A stretch of 38,749 bases of DNA from an uncultured Rhizobiaceae group bacterium (GTDB lineage: Bacteria > Pseudomonadota > Alphaproteobacteria > Rhizobiales > Rhizobiaceae). The notes under the pieces are model-generated. The model was not told where the DNA came from and did not search any database. It worked only from the letters and a program-made list of their open reading frames with translations. Position numbers and translations under genes: made by a program. Shown here piece after piece: positions 28,694 through 37,819 of the stretch. How positions within the stretch are numbered: position 1 is the first letter of the stretch; every line of letters begins with the position of its first letter. Location: the NCBI GenBank assembly GCA_937951645.1, contig CALFBM010000037.1, forward strand, positions 1-38,749. The letters run 5' to 3'.

Positions 28694-30916
28694 TCATCCG
28701 CCAAAAATCAAATCGAGAATGGTTCTTGGTTTTTCACGCCTTTTTTGCCCGCCAACATTGGCGGATGGACGCGGATTTCCGTCAATTTCCGAGAGTGTTT
28801 TACGGCGTGTATTATCGCTAGGCCTTTGGTTTGTGATTATCTGGGATGAACCACTCTGGCTTTGACCTTGCCCAACATTTTGTCGAGGTTGAGGTGTGGG
28901 TAACGCAGCTACCTCAGGTTGGTAATTACCAGGCAGAGATGCAAGTTCAGTGCCTTGATGAGCAGGTGACATGAATTTCTGCCAACTAATTGCAGGTAAC
29001 GACCCGCCTGTAACTTTTTTCATCGGCTTGCCGTCATCATTGCCATACCAAACACCAGTAACAAGATTTGCTGTATAGCCCACAAACAATCCATCGCGAG
29101 AATTTTGCGTAGTGCCTGTTTTGCCTGCAACCTGACGTTTGCCAAGGTTGGCGTTTTTACCAGTACCCTTGGTAATTACATGCCTGAGCATGGAATTCAT
29201 CATACCCAGTTCGCGTGCACGAACCACTTTGGGGTTTTGTGTGGATTTGCGTTCGTAAAGAATATTTCCGTCAAGGTCAGTTACACGTTTTACCACATAA
29301 GGTGAAACTGCCCGGCCACCATTGGCGAAAGGAGCATAAGCACCTGTGAGTTCCATTAATGTGACCTCAGATGTGCCCAAGGCAATTGAGGCATTTGGTG
29401 TCAACTTGGATTTAATGCCCATTCTTTGTGCTGTTTTAACAACATTCCCCGGACCGACTTCCATTACAAGCTGAGCTGCAACCGTATTGAGGGATTTTGT
29501 AAGTGCAGTATCCAGTGAAACCGGGCCACGAAACTTGCGGTCATAATTTACAGGTTTCCACTTACCAATTCGAATAGGTGCATCCTGTCTTACAGATTGC
29601 GGCGTCCGGCCTGTTTCAAGAGCTGCCAGATAAACAATCGGCTTAAAGGCAGAACCAGGCTGACGCTTTGCATCCGTTGCCCGGTTAAACTGGCTGTCAG
29701 CGTATTCGCGTCCACCCACAAGTGCTTTCACCGCGCCATAAGGGGTCATGGACACAAGTGCGCCCTGACCAACATTTCGTTTTTCACCATTATCAGCAAG
29801 TGCATCAGCAATTACTTTACCTGCCTGTCTTTGGAGTGCCATATTAATGGTTGTGTCGATGATTACATCTTCACGTAATTCGCCAATCAAGCTTGGTAAT
29901 TGCTTCATAACCAAATCAGCAACATAATGTTCAGACCCACTCCAAAAATGCTTTGCTTTCTTGGCTTGCATGGTCAGTGCTTTGGCAGCTTCGCGGTCCG
30001 TAATAAAATCTGCTCGGCGCATGGTGCCAAGAACAATCTGTGCACGAGCCTCTGCAAGTTCAGGATTTTTGGCAGGTGACAACTTTGAAGGTGCTTTTAA
30101 CAAGCCTGCCAAAAGAGCAGCTTCAGCAAGGTTTACATCTCGTGCTGATTTGGAAAAATACCTGCGAGAAGCTGCATCAACACCGTATGCGCCTGAACCG
30201 AAGTAAACGCGGTTTAAATAAAGTTCAAGAATTTCATCTTTGTCATATTTTTTTTCAAGCCAAAATGCGATGATAAGTTCCTGGACTTTTCGCTCCAGCG
30301 TGCGGGATGGCTTCAGGAAAAGGTTTTTTGCAAGCTGTTGGGTAATGGTTGAACCACCTTCGACAAGACGTTTAGCCATAACATTGCGCACCATGGCCCT
30401 TGTAAATCCAATAGGGTCAAAGCCAAAATGTGATTTATAGCGACGATCTTCAACTGCAATTACTGCCATCGGAATATAAGGCGACATCTCATCAAGGCGC
30501 ATGGCAGCACCACCCGTAAGCCCGCGGTTTGCAATCAATGTACCGTCAGCAGAAACAATTCGTGCATTGGGAGGGCGTTGCGGAATTGCCCAGCTTGTGG
30601 ATTGTGGAAGTTTGGAGGCGTAATACCCTACAAGACCTGCAACACCAATTGCTCCCCAAAGGCCCAGTACGAAGCACCAATAAAGACATCTGCCCATAAA
30701 GCCCATGAAACCGCCGCGTTTGCGAACCTGTTTACGCTTGTTTTGTTTTCGGCGTGCGCTTCCCGCCTTTGCAGGCTTTTTAGCGAATTTTCTTGTTTGT
30801 TTAGGAGAGGCTACTGCACGGTCATCTGATGTCAAACGCATATCCCCATGGTTTTTTTTACGCGCAGGCGCACCAAAGGTCGGTTCTATTCGTGCAGGTT
30901 TTTTGCGTTTTGCCAT
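28694..30916 (-). CDS. Class A penicillin-binding protein (PBP1A family)
   Basis: Basic cytoplasmic N-tail, one TM, transglycosylase motifs (VEDRRYKSHFGFDPIG, EGGSTITQQLAKN) and transpeptidase motifs (QPGSAFKPI, GKTGTTQNSRDGLFVGYT). Confidence 0.95.
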   Translation of the reverse strand: MAKRKKPARIEPTFGAPARKKNHGDMRLTSDDRAVASPKQTRKFAKKPAKAGSARRKQNKRKQVRKRGGFMGFMGRCLYWCFVLGLWGAIGVAGLVGYYASKLPQSTSWAIPQRPPNARIVSADGTLIANRGLTGGAAMRLDEMSPYIPMAVIAVEDRRYKSHFGFDPIGFTRAMVRNVMAKRLVEGGSTITQQLAKNLFLKPSRTLERKVQELIIAFWLEKKYDKDEILELYLNRVYFGSGAYGVDAASRRYFSKSARDVNLAEAALLAGLLKAPSKLSPAKNPELAEARAQIVLGTMRRADFITDREAAKALTMQAKKAKHFWSGSEHYVADLVMKQLPSLIGELREDVIIDTTINMALQRQAGKVIADALADNGEKRNVGQGALVSMTPYGAVKALVGGREYADSQFNRATDAKRQPGSAFKPIVYLAALETGRTPQSVRQDAPIRIGKWKPVNYDRKFRGPVSLDTALTKSLNTVAAQLVMEVGPGNVVKTAQRMGIKSKLTPNASIALGTSEVTLMELTGAYAPFANGGRAVSPYVVKRVTDLDGNILYERKSTQNPKVVRARELGMMNSMLRHVITKGTGKNANLGKRQVAGKTGTTQNSRDGLFVGYTANLVTGVWYGNDDGKPMKKVTGGSLPAISWQKFMSPAHQGTELASLPGNYQPEVAALPTPQPRQNVGQGQSQSGSSQIITNQRPSDNTRRKTLSEIDGNPRPSANVGGQKRREKPRTILDLIFGG

Positions 30917-31150
30917 GAAATTTTACTACCATTGCTCAAAGAGCGTCACAGTTAATATGCAGTGAACAATAAATGAGGCAATTTAATGGGACGTAAACAC
31001 TGTAGTAATCTGTAAAAAATACTTTAAAAACAATACTCTCAAACTGTTGATTAAAATTTTAAAGAATTAATTAAACTGATCTTAGCCATTTTATGGTCTT
31101 TTAGGCGTTCAAATTTGTGCATTTTGTACAAAGCAAAACGGATGTTAGCC

Positions 31151-32305
31151 ATGGCAAATTTAGCTCTTGCGCCCGGATTCCAATCAGGTGGAAACCGTAT
31201 TGATTGGGTAGATTATGCAAAAGGTTTTTGCATAATCTTCGTTGTCATGATGCATGCAACACTGGGCGTTGAAAAACATGCCGTCCTAAAAGAAATTGCT
31301 GAACCCGGCTCCACGGGCTGGATGAACTATGTGGTTACCTTTGCACAGCCGTTTAGAATGCCTGATTTTTTCATGATTTCCGGCTTGTTCTTGGGTTTGG
31401 TAATTGGTCGTTCATGGCTTGGCTATTTTGATCGTAAAGTTGTTCATTTTGCCTACTTTTATGTCATATGGCTTGTAATCCAGTTTGCCTTCAAAAGCCT
31501 TGGCTGGATATCACAAGGCGTGCCAGCTTCTCAAATTGGTGGCAACTTCTTGTTCGCACTGATTGAACCTTATGGAACGCTTTGGTTTATATATATGCTG
31601 CCAGTCATGTTTATCGTGACGCGCTTGCTTGTTAAAGTGCACTGGATATTGGTCTTGGCGGTAGCAGCATTGCTGGAAATAGCCCCAATACATACGGGAA
31701 GCTTGTTGGTGGATGAATTTGCAGCACGCTATGTTTATTTCTTTGCGGGTTACGCACTGGCAAAACCGATTTTCCAATTGGCTGGCTGGGCAAGAGATAA
31801 CATTAGCAAGGCGCTTGGGTTCTTGGGTGTATGGGCGGTTATTAATGGCATCTTCACTTTCACAGCCATGCCGCAGGTTTTTGAAAGTATCTTTGCTGCT
31901 GCAAACCGCCAAATTCCATCCAATATGGCGCAACTGCCAATTGTCTCGCTTGCATTGGGTGCAGCAGGTGCGGTGGCTGTCGTTTGTCTTTGTGCCATAT
32001 TATCCAGATTTAAAGTTGCAGGCTTCTTGCGTTATTTAGGCAAACACTCAATCGTGGTTTATCTGGCCTTTTTTGCACCGATGATCATCACAAGAGAAAT
32101 TCTGTTCAAATTTGCCCCAGGCCTTGATCTGGGAACTACGTCACTGATCGTTCTGCTATCAAGCATAATAGGCCCTGTAATCGCCTATGAATTTACAAGA
32201 ATTACAGGCTGGTTCGGTTTCTTGTTCTCCCGCCCAAAATGGGCATGGATTGATAAAAGCGGGACTGCAAAAGAAGCAAAGGCCAGCTTGCAGGCTGCTG
32301 AGTGA
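31151..32305 (+). CDS. Acyltransferase family 3 membrane protein
   Basis: RIDWVDYAKGFCIIFVVMMHATLG motif and multiple hydrophobic segments; start placed at internal ATG 31151. Confidence 0.85.
   Translation: MANLALAPGFQSGGNRIDWVDYAKGFCIIFVVMMHATLGVEKHAVLKEIAEPGSTGWMNYVVTFAQPFRMPDFFMISGLFLGLVIGRSWLGYFDRKVVHFAYFYVIWLVIQFAFKSLGWISQGVPASQIGGNFLFALIEPYGTLWFIYMLPVMFIVTRLLVKVHWILVLAVAALLEIAPIHTGSLLVDEFAARYVYFFAGYALAKPIFQLAGWARDNISKALGFLGVWAVINGIFTFTAMPQVFESIFAAANRQIPSNMAQLPIVSLALGAAGAVAVVCLCAILSRFKVAGFLRYLGKHSIVVYLAFFAPMIITREILFKFAPGLDLGTTSLIVLLSSIIGPVIAYEFTRITGWFGFLFSRPKWAWIDKSGTAKEAKASLQAAE
31211..31237. repeat. Perfect 12-bp-arm inverted repeat inside the acyltransferase gene
   Basis: GATTATGCAAAA-ggt-TTTTGCATAATC. 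Confidence 0.95.
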
Positions 32306-32353
32306 TTTTGGGTCAAATCTTGTAATTTGAATGGCACTTCATATATCTGGGTC

Positions 32354-32878
32354 ATGAAAAGACGTACATTTATCCAATCGTTGGTTGCACTGGTGTCTTT
32401 ACCTGCAACGCCATCCTTATCCTTGGGATCAGCCACAACAGCCGTTCCAGCCGCTACCGCAGTGCCTGCAAAAGCCAGATTTTGGTCTATCTATATGACG
32501 GCTCTTCATGGTGATTGCCCTCCTCATGCCTTGCAGGCCATGACGAATATTTCTGCAACTGACGCGAAAAGATACGTCACTCAACTGATTGCAGAAGGGG
32601 TTATCAAACCAAACCCTCTATTAAAAAATTCAGTTTCCAAAGTTTTCAAAAGCAATGAAGACAGCCTTTTGGAAAAAGTCAAAAAGCGCTCGGAAATGAA
32701 GGCGCAAGCTAAATCAGGCGAGGTCAAGATTGCTGAAACCATAAAGGCAAAAGACGATTTGGACAATGAAGCAGAGTTGCATGATGATTTTGATGATGTC
32801 GATTTGGAAGTTGTCGCAGAAGAAGAGCTAATGGAAGAGGGAACTCAAATACTGGATGAAACTGTCGTTCAGAGTTAA
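32354..32878 (+). CDS. Hypothetical protein with possible Tat signal and acidic C-terminal tail
   Basis: MKRRTFIQSLVALVSLPATPSLSLG N-terminus; conserved-looking core (SATDAKRYVTQLIAEGVIKPNPLL); D/E-rich tail. Confidence 0.65.
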   Translation: MKRRTFIQSLVALVSLPATPSLSLGSATTAVPAATAVPAKARFWSIYMTALHGDCPPHALQAMTNISATDAKRYVTQLIAEGVIKPNPLLKNSVSKVFKSNEDSLLEKVKKRSEMKAQAKSGEVKIAETIKAKDDLDNEAELHDDFDDVDLEVVAEEELMEEGTQILDETVVQS

Positions 32879-33092
32879 TTAATGTTAGCTTCTTCGAATA
32901 CCCAAAATTAGTGTGGATGGATAAGACTCCAACTGAGCAAGAAGTGAAGATCAGCTTGGAGGTTTCTATGTGCCAGAAGCAGACCTGAATTTTAATTCAC
33001 TCAATGACTGCCACGTACTCATTGCACAGGCGACCTATCTTAAATTCTACCTAATAACGTCAACTTGAAAGACAACGCCAATGTAGCAGATT

Positions 33093-33539
33093 TTAGCGTC
33101 TCTTTTTACTCCAACGCATACCTAAAAAACCGACGATTGCGGCAGTGATGGATGAGAAAAAGAAAAACGATGCTCCGCCTGTAGTTAGTATAATCAATCC
33201 TTCGCTAACTTGTTGCCAGTCTCGACAATAGAATAATCTAAGAAGAAAGAGAGATAATAATACTGCGGGAGTTAACATAATAAACCACAGGTGAATCTCC
33301 CATTCTGGCTGATATTTGAAATAAAATAAAATGGCAGCAGATATTAGTAATATTAGAATAGTGCCACCTAACCACAAGATATTAACAGCTAAACTTACGT
33401 AGGCAAAATTAACACCATCTAAGGTGCACGGCGCATAATCGTTTCCACCCAACATCAAAAAAAGTAAAATTAAATACCAAATAGTTATCAAGGATAACGG
33501 TAAAAAACGCCAAGCTTTCTTGTTCATTCCAATATCCAT
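33093..33539 (-). CDS. Hypothetical integral membrane protein (about 4 TM)
   Basis: 148-aa ORF with four clear hydrophobic segments and positively charged ends; no family recognised. Confidence 0.55.
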   Translation of the reverse strand: MDIGMNKKAWRFLPLSLITIWYLILLFLMLGGNDYAPCTLDGVNFAYVSLAVNILWLGGTILILLISAAILFYFKYQPEWEIHLWFIMLTPAVLLSLFLLRLFYCRDWQQVSEGLIILTTGGASFFFFSSITAAIVGFLGMRWSKKRR

Positions 33540-33630
33540 AAGTTACTCATTTGAGTATGATTGCAGTCTGATTTGAATATGTCGAAGAGAAATCCAATGG
33601 CCATATTGGTTCATAAACAACCATTTAACC

Positions 33631-34614
33631 TCAAGCCTGTCCAATCAATATCCCTGCGCCCAATACCAGTATGCCACCCAGCATGATCTGCATTACCGCC
33701 TTGAGCCAAGGTGTTTCCATATATTTGTTTTGTATCCAGGTAATCACAAACAGTTCCACAAAGACAATCGCAAAGGCTAGATAGGTTGCTATCCAGAAGT
33801 CTGGAATTAAATATGGAAGTGCGTGGCCTAATCCGCCTAGTGTGGTCATGACGCCTGTGGCAATCCCGCGTTTAATTGGGGAGCCACGGCCTGAGATGAT
33901 GCCATCGTCAGATGCTACTTCCGTAAAGCCCATGGAAATGCCGGCACCGATGGAGGCAGCCAGGCCAACGAGCAAGGTCGTCCATGTGTCTTGTGTGGCA
34001 AAAGCTGTGGCAAAGATGGGTGCGAGTGTTGAGATAGAACCATCAATCAAACCTGCAAGACCTGGTTGAACATAGGTCAAAACAAATTGCTTGTGCTCGG
34101 TTGCAGCCTCCATTTCCTTGATATCTTGCGTAATGTTGCTGGCTTCTGCATCTTGTGCTGCCGCCATATGGCCAGCTTCTGCTGCAGCCAAAGTACCAAG
34201 CAGTTTTCTAATCGATGCATCTTTTGTTTGTTTAGTGGCTGCAGTGTAAAAACGATAAGCCTGCGCTTCCATGCTGGCTGCCTGCTTGCGTACTTCTTCA
34301 ACGCCAAAAGGTTTTACCAGCCAATCCGGTTTGCGGTTGTAAAATCCTGAAACATGTTCGCGTCTGATAAGCGGTATGGTCTCGCCAAATATTTCCTGAT
34401 GAAGTTCAATCAGCCATTGGCGGTGCTGGTTTTCTTCCCCAACCATCTCATCAAAAAGCTTGGCGCTGTCAGGAAAGTCTTCACGAAGCCCGTCTGCATA
34501 ACTTGCATAAATACGGGCATCATCTTCCTCAGATGAAATTGCAAGCGCCAGAATTTCCTGTTCGCTCAGGGATGAAAATGTTTTTTTGCTACTGGGTAAA
34601 AATCTTGAAATCAT
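33631..34614 (-). CDS. mbfA: Rubrerythrin-VIT1 fusion, MbfA-type membrane ferritin / iron exporter
   Basis: N-terminal ferritin-like domain (EEDDARIYASYADGL, MVGEENQHRQWL, AAAEAGHMAAA) joined to a VIT1/CCC1 domain (GLIDGSISTLAPIFATAFAT, GFTEVASDDG). Confidence 0.9.
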   Translation of the reverse strand: MISRFLPSSKKTFSSLSEQEILALAISSEEDDARIYASYADGLREDFPDSAKLFDEMVGEENQHRQWLIELHQEIFGETIPLIRREHVSGFYNRKPDWLVKPFGVEEVRKQAASMEAQAYRFYTAATKQTKDASIRKLLGTLAAAEAGHMAAAQDAEASNITQDIKEMEAATEHKQFVLTYVQPGLAGLIDGSISTLAPIFATAFATQDTWTTLLVGLAASIGAGISMGFTEVASDDGIISGRGSPIKRGIATGVMTTLGGLGHALPYLIPDFWIATYLAFAIVFVELFVITWIQNKYMETPWLKAVMQIMLGGILVLGAGILIGQA

Positions 34615-34626
34615 GATATTATCTTC

Positions 34627-34643
34627 TTTAGAATAATTCTAAA
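34627..34643. promoter_or_regulatory. Putative iron control element (Irr box) upstream of mbfA
   Basis: TTTAGAA-TAA-TTCTAAA perfect palindrome, 12 nt upstream of the mbfA ATG. Confidence 0.75.
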
Positions 34644-34740
34644 CTAATATAGTGCGTATAATTTAACTCGCCAAGAGCAGATTTGGTAAAATATTTATCT
34701 TATAAAAAATGACAAGATATCAAATTCCGCTGATATTTTT

Positions 34741-34768
34741 AAAAATAAAAAGCGCAAATGAATGCGCT
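34741..34768 (-). terminator. Rho-independent terminator of serA
   Basis: Minus strand AGCGCA-ttcatt-TGCGCT followed by TTTTATTTTT. Confidence 0.85.
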
Positions 34769-34795
34769 CTTAAGTGATTTTATGGATGCTAAAGC

Positions 34796-36403
34796 TTAAT
34801 CGAGATCAAATTCAAGTGTTTTTACTTGTTGGAAAAGGCCAGTATCCATGAGCGATTTAACCACACCACCATTAGGTTGTTCATCAAGATATAAAAGCGC
34901 AATTGCATCACCACCTGCCTCATTACGACCCAAATGGAAGTTTGCAATATTGAGATTTGCCTCGCCCATGGCTTTACCCAATGTCCCAATGATACCGGGC
35001 TCGTCATGGTTGGTTGTATAAAGCATGTGACGACCAACGTCTGCATCCATATTAATACCTTTAATCTGGATGAAGCGTGGTTTGCCATCAGAAAAGACCG
35101 TACCGGCAATAGAGCGTTGCTGGTTTTTTGTCGTGATCACAAGTTTCATGTAACTGTCATAGATACCGGACTTGTCCTGCTTGGTTTCAGAAACCTGAAT
35201 GCCACGCTCTTTCACCATGATGGGTGCAGATACCATGTTTACATCTGCAACCTGCGGGCGAATAAGACCTGCAAGTGTAGCACTTGTGAGCGCGTTCGTG
35301 TTCATGCTTGCAATTGCGCCATCATAAATGATTTCAACTTTCTGAATTGGATCATCATTTACCTGCCCGACAAAAGCTCCAAGATATCCTGCCAGTTTGA
35401 TAAAAGGCATCAGACGCGGAGCTTCTTCGGCAGTGATTGATGGCATGTTAATCGCGTTGGAAACTGCACCATTGATCAGGAAATCGGACATTTGTTCAGC
35501 CACCTGAATGGCAACATTTTCCTGTGCTTCGCACGTTGCTGCGCCAAGGTGAGGTGTACAAACAACGTTTGGCAGCCCAAACAATGGACTTGCTTCTGCA
35601 GGCTCAACTTCAAATACATCAAAGCCTGCGCCAGCGACCTTGCCAGCCTTGATGGCATCAGCAAGGGCGTTTTCATCAACCAGACCACCACGCGCACAAT
35701 TTACGATACGCACGCCATCCTTCATTTTGGCGATTGCATCTGCGTTAAGCATCATGGCTGTTTTTTCGGTCTTGGGTACGTGAAGTGTAATGAAATCTGC
35801 ACGCGGCAGGAGTTCATCCAGTTCCACTTTCTCAACGCCAAGCTGCTTGGCACGCTCTTCTGACAAGAAAGGGTCAAACGCAATTACCTTCATTCGAAGA
35901 CCAATCGCGCGCTCGGCGACGATGGCACCAATGTTACCACAGCCAATAAGGCCAAGTGTTTTATTGGTAATTTCAACGCCCATGAACTTGGATTTTTCCC
36001 ACTTGCCAGCCTGTGTGGAAACATCAGCCGCAGGAATTTGTCTTGCAACCGCAAACATCAGCGAGATCGCATGTTCAGCTGTAGTGATTGAATTCCCAAA
36101 AGGGGTATTCATTACTATGATGCCTTTACGGGATGCGGCAGGGATTTCAATATTATCAACGCCAATGCCTGCGCGACCCACAACCTTGAGACGTCCGGCT
36201 TTTTCTATAAGCTTGGCGGTTACCTTTGTTGCAGAGCGAATGGCAAGGCCATCATATTGGTCAATAACATCGTAAAGTGCACCCTTGTCTTTCCCAAGCT
36301 CAGGTTGAAAATCAACATCAATGCCTTTTTCACGGAAGATGTTTACAGCAGTTTCAGAGAGTTTGTCAGAGACAAGTACACGGGGTTTGGTATTTGAAGC
36401 CAT
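34796..36403 (-). CDS. serA: D-3-phosphoglycerate dehydrogenase
   Basis: MASNTKPRVLVSDKLSETAVNIF, GRAGIGVDNIEIPAASRKGIIVMNTPFGNS, LGLIGCGNIG, C-terminal ACT domain; start set at ATG 36403. Confidence 0.96.
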   Translation of the reverse strand: MASNTKPRVLVSDKLSETAVNIFREKGIDVDFQPELGKDKGALYDVIDQYDGLAIRSATKVTAKLIEKAGRLKVVGRAGIGVDNIEIPAASRKGIIVMNTPFGNSITTAEHAISLMFAVARQIPAADVSTQAGKWEKSKFMGVEITNKTLGLIGCGNIGAIVAERAIGLRMKVIAFDPFLSEERAKQLGVEKVELDELLPRADFITLHVPKTEKTAMMLNADAIAKMKDGVRIVNCARGGLVDENALADAIKAGKVAGAGFDVFEVEPAEASPLFGLPNVVCTPHLGAATCEAQENVAIQVAEQMSDFLINGAVSNAINMPSITAEEAPRLMPFIKLAGYLGAFVGQVNDDPIQKVEIIYDGAIASMNTNALTSATLAGLIRPQVADVNMVSAPIMVKERGIQVSETKQDKSGIYDSYMKLVITTKNQQRSIAGTVFSDGKPRFIQIKGINMDADVGRHMLYTTNHDEPGIIGTLGKAMGEANLNIANFHLGRNEAGGDAIALLYLDEQPNGGVVKSLMDTGLFQQVKTLEFDLD

Positions 36404-36437
36404 TTTGGCCTCCTTCATGAATTTTAATAAAATTATA

Positions 36438-37604
36438 TTAAGCGAGTGTTGCAAGTTGCTGTTGGAAGGCCCACTCAAGCCAAGGCATAAGTGCTTGCAA
36501 GTCAGAGGTTTCAACTGTGGCACCTGCCCAGATGCGTAGCCCTGATGGTGCATCGCGGTAAGATCCAATATCCAGAGCAACGTTTTCAGCTTCAAGCAAT
36601 TGAACCATGCCTTTTGCAAAAGCTGCTTGCTCATCTGCCGCAAGTGCTGCAATGCGTGGATCTGTGATTGAAAGGCATACAGATGTATTGGAGCGGGTTG
36701 CAGGATCAATTGCCAGGTTTTCAAGCCATGGCGTTTTACTTACAAAAGCATCAATCACTGCAAAGTTTTCATCCGCACGCTTTAAAAGACCTTCAAGACC
36801 ACCAATTTCTTTCGACCATTCCAGTGCATCAATATAATCTTCAACACAAAGCATGGAAGGCGTATTAATGGTGGCACCATCAAAAATACTGGTGTTTAAT
36901 TTGCCACTTTTTGTTAAACGAAAAATCTTCGGAAGCGGCCATGCAGGCGTGTAAGTCTCCAAACGCTCAACAGCGCGTGGTGACAAGATAAGCATCCCGT
37001 GTGCACCTTCACCACCAAGAACCTTCTGCCATGAGAAAGTTACAACATCGAGTTTTGGAAAGTCCAGATCCTGGGCAAATGCAGCAGAAGTTGCGTCACA
37101 AATGGTAAGACCGGCACGCTCAGCAGGGATGAAATCCGCGTTTGGAACGCGAACGCCTGAGGTGGTTCCGTTCCAGGTGAAGACAACGTCATTGTCAAAA
37201 TTGATTTCACGAAGATCAGGAAGATGGCCATAGTCTGCCCTAATCAGACGCATATTCTCAAGCTTGAGTTGTTTAACAGCGTCAGTAATCCAGCCTTCAC
37301 CAAAGCTTTCCCATGCAAGCATGTCGACGCCGCGTTCACCAAGCAGGTTCCACATGGCCATTTCAACAGCGCCAGTATCAGAAGCAGGCACAATGCCGAT
37401 GTAATAATCATCAGGCACTTGTAGAACTTCGCGTGTTAGATCAATTGCAAGTTTGAGTTTGGCTTTACCTTCCTTGGCACGGTGTGAGCGACCAAGAGAA
37501 GCATTCTTCAATTTTTCGAAAGACCATCCTGGGCGCTTTGTGCACGGACCAGAAGAAAAACGCGGATTTTCCGGCCGCGTAGCCGGGTGTTGTATCATAT
37601 TCAT
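36438..37604 (-). CDS. serC: Phosphoserine aminotransferase
   Basis: [73 protein letters not shown]. Confidence 0.95.
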   Translation of the reverse strand: MNMIQHPATRPENPRFSSGPCTKRPGWSFEKLKNASLGRSHRAKEGKAKLKLAIDLTREVLQVPDDYYIGIVPASDTGAVEMAMWNLLGERGVDMLAWESFGEGWITDAVKQLKLENMRLIRADYGHLPDLREINFDNDVVFTWNGTTSGVRVPNADFIPAERAGLTICDATSAAFAQDLDFPKLDVVTFSWQKVLGGEGAHGMLILSPRAVERLETYTPAWPLPKIFRLTKSGKLNTSIFDGATINTPSMLCVEDYIDALEWSKEIGGLEGLLKRADENFAVIDAFVSKTPWLENLAIDPATRSNTSVCLSITDPRIAALAADEQAAFAKGMVQLLEAENVALDIGSYRDAPSGLRIWAGATVETSDLQALMPWLEWAFQQQLATLA

Positions 37605-37617
37605 AATGAACTAACCT

Positions 37618-37690
37618 TACAGATAGTGAGCCCCTCGTTGGGGAGGGGTGGCCCACAATCTGGGTAACTCGAAACCCCTGAAATTGTCAA
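37618..37690 (-). ncRNA. Structured 5' leader of serC, candidate serC RNA motif
   Basis: Minus strand carries hairpins CCCA-gattg-TGGG (37652-37664) and CCCCTC-cccaac-GAGGGG (37631-37648), with an upstream GGGGT able to pair alternatively with ACCCC; located directly before serC-serA in an alphaproteobacterium. Confidence 0.6.
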
Positions 37691-37754
37691 GCAGTTCCAT
37701 TAAAAAGGCCCTTTTTGCATTGCTGCATCATGTAGCTTGGAACGGGTTCTTGCA

Positions 37755-37769
37755 GAACGATGTAGGAAC
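37755..37769 (-). promoter_or_regulatory. Putative LexA (SOS) box, leftward
   Basis: GAAC-GATGTAG-GAAC, matching the alphaproteobacterial GTTC-N7-GTTC pattern on the minus strand. Confidence 0.6.
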
Positions 37770-37804
37770 ATGTGCCAAAAAGTGGCACAAATCTGACACA
37801 TCAT

Positions 37805-37819
37805 GTTCTAGTCTCGTTC
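37805..37819 (+). promoter_or_regulatory. Putative LexA (SOS) box, rightward
   Basis: GTTC-TAGTCTC-GTTC exact match to GTTC-N7-GTTC, upstream of the HTH gene. Confidence 0.65.

Noticed and set aside
35790-36275. 161-aa antisense ORF over serA (and 34934-35440)
   Set aside because: Shadow ORFs of serA; no recognisable domain or RBS.
36404-36724. N-terminal extension of the serA ORF ([18 protein letters not shown]...)
   Set aside because: It runs antiparallel-free but out of frame through the serC 3' end; the conserved SerA protein begins at MASNTKPRVLVSDKL (36403), preceded by a ribosome-binding site.
37702-37716. AAAAAGG-C-CCTTTTT palindrome upstream of serC
   Set aside because: Low GC stem and simple composition; could be chance or part of the promoter, with no specific assignment.
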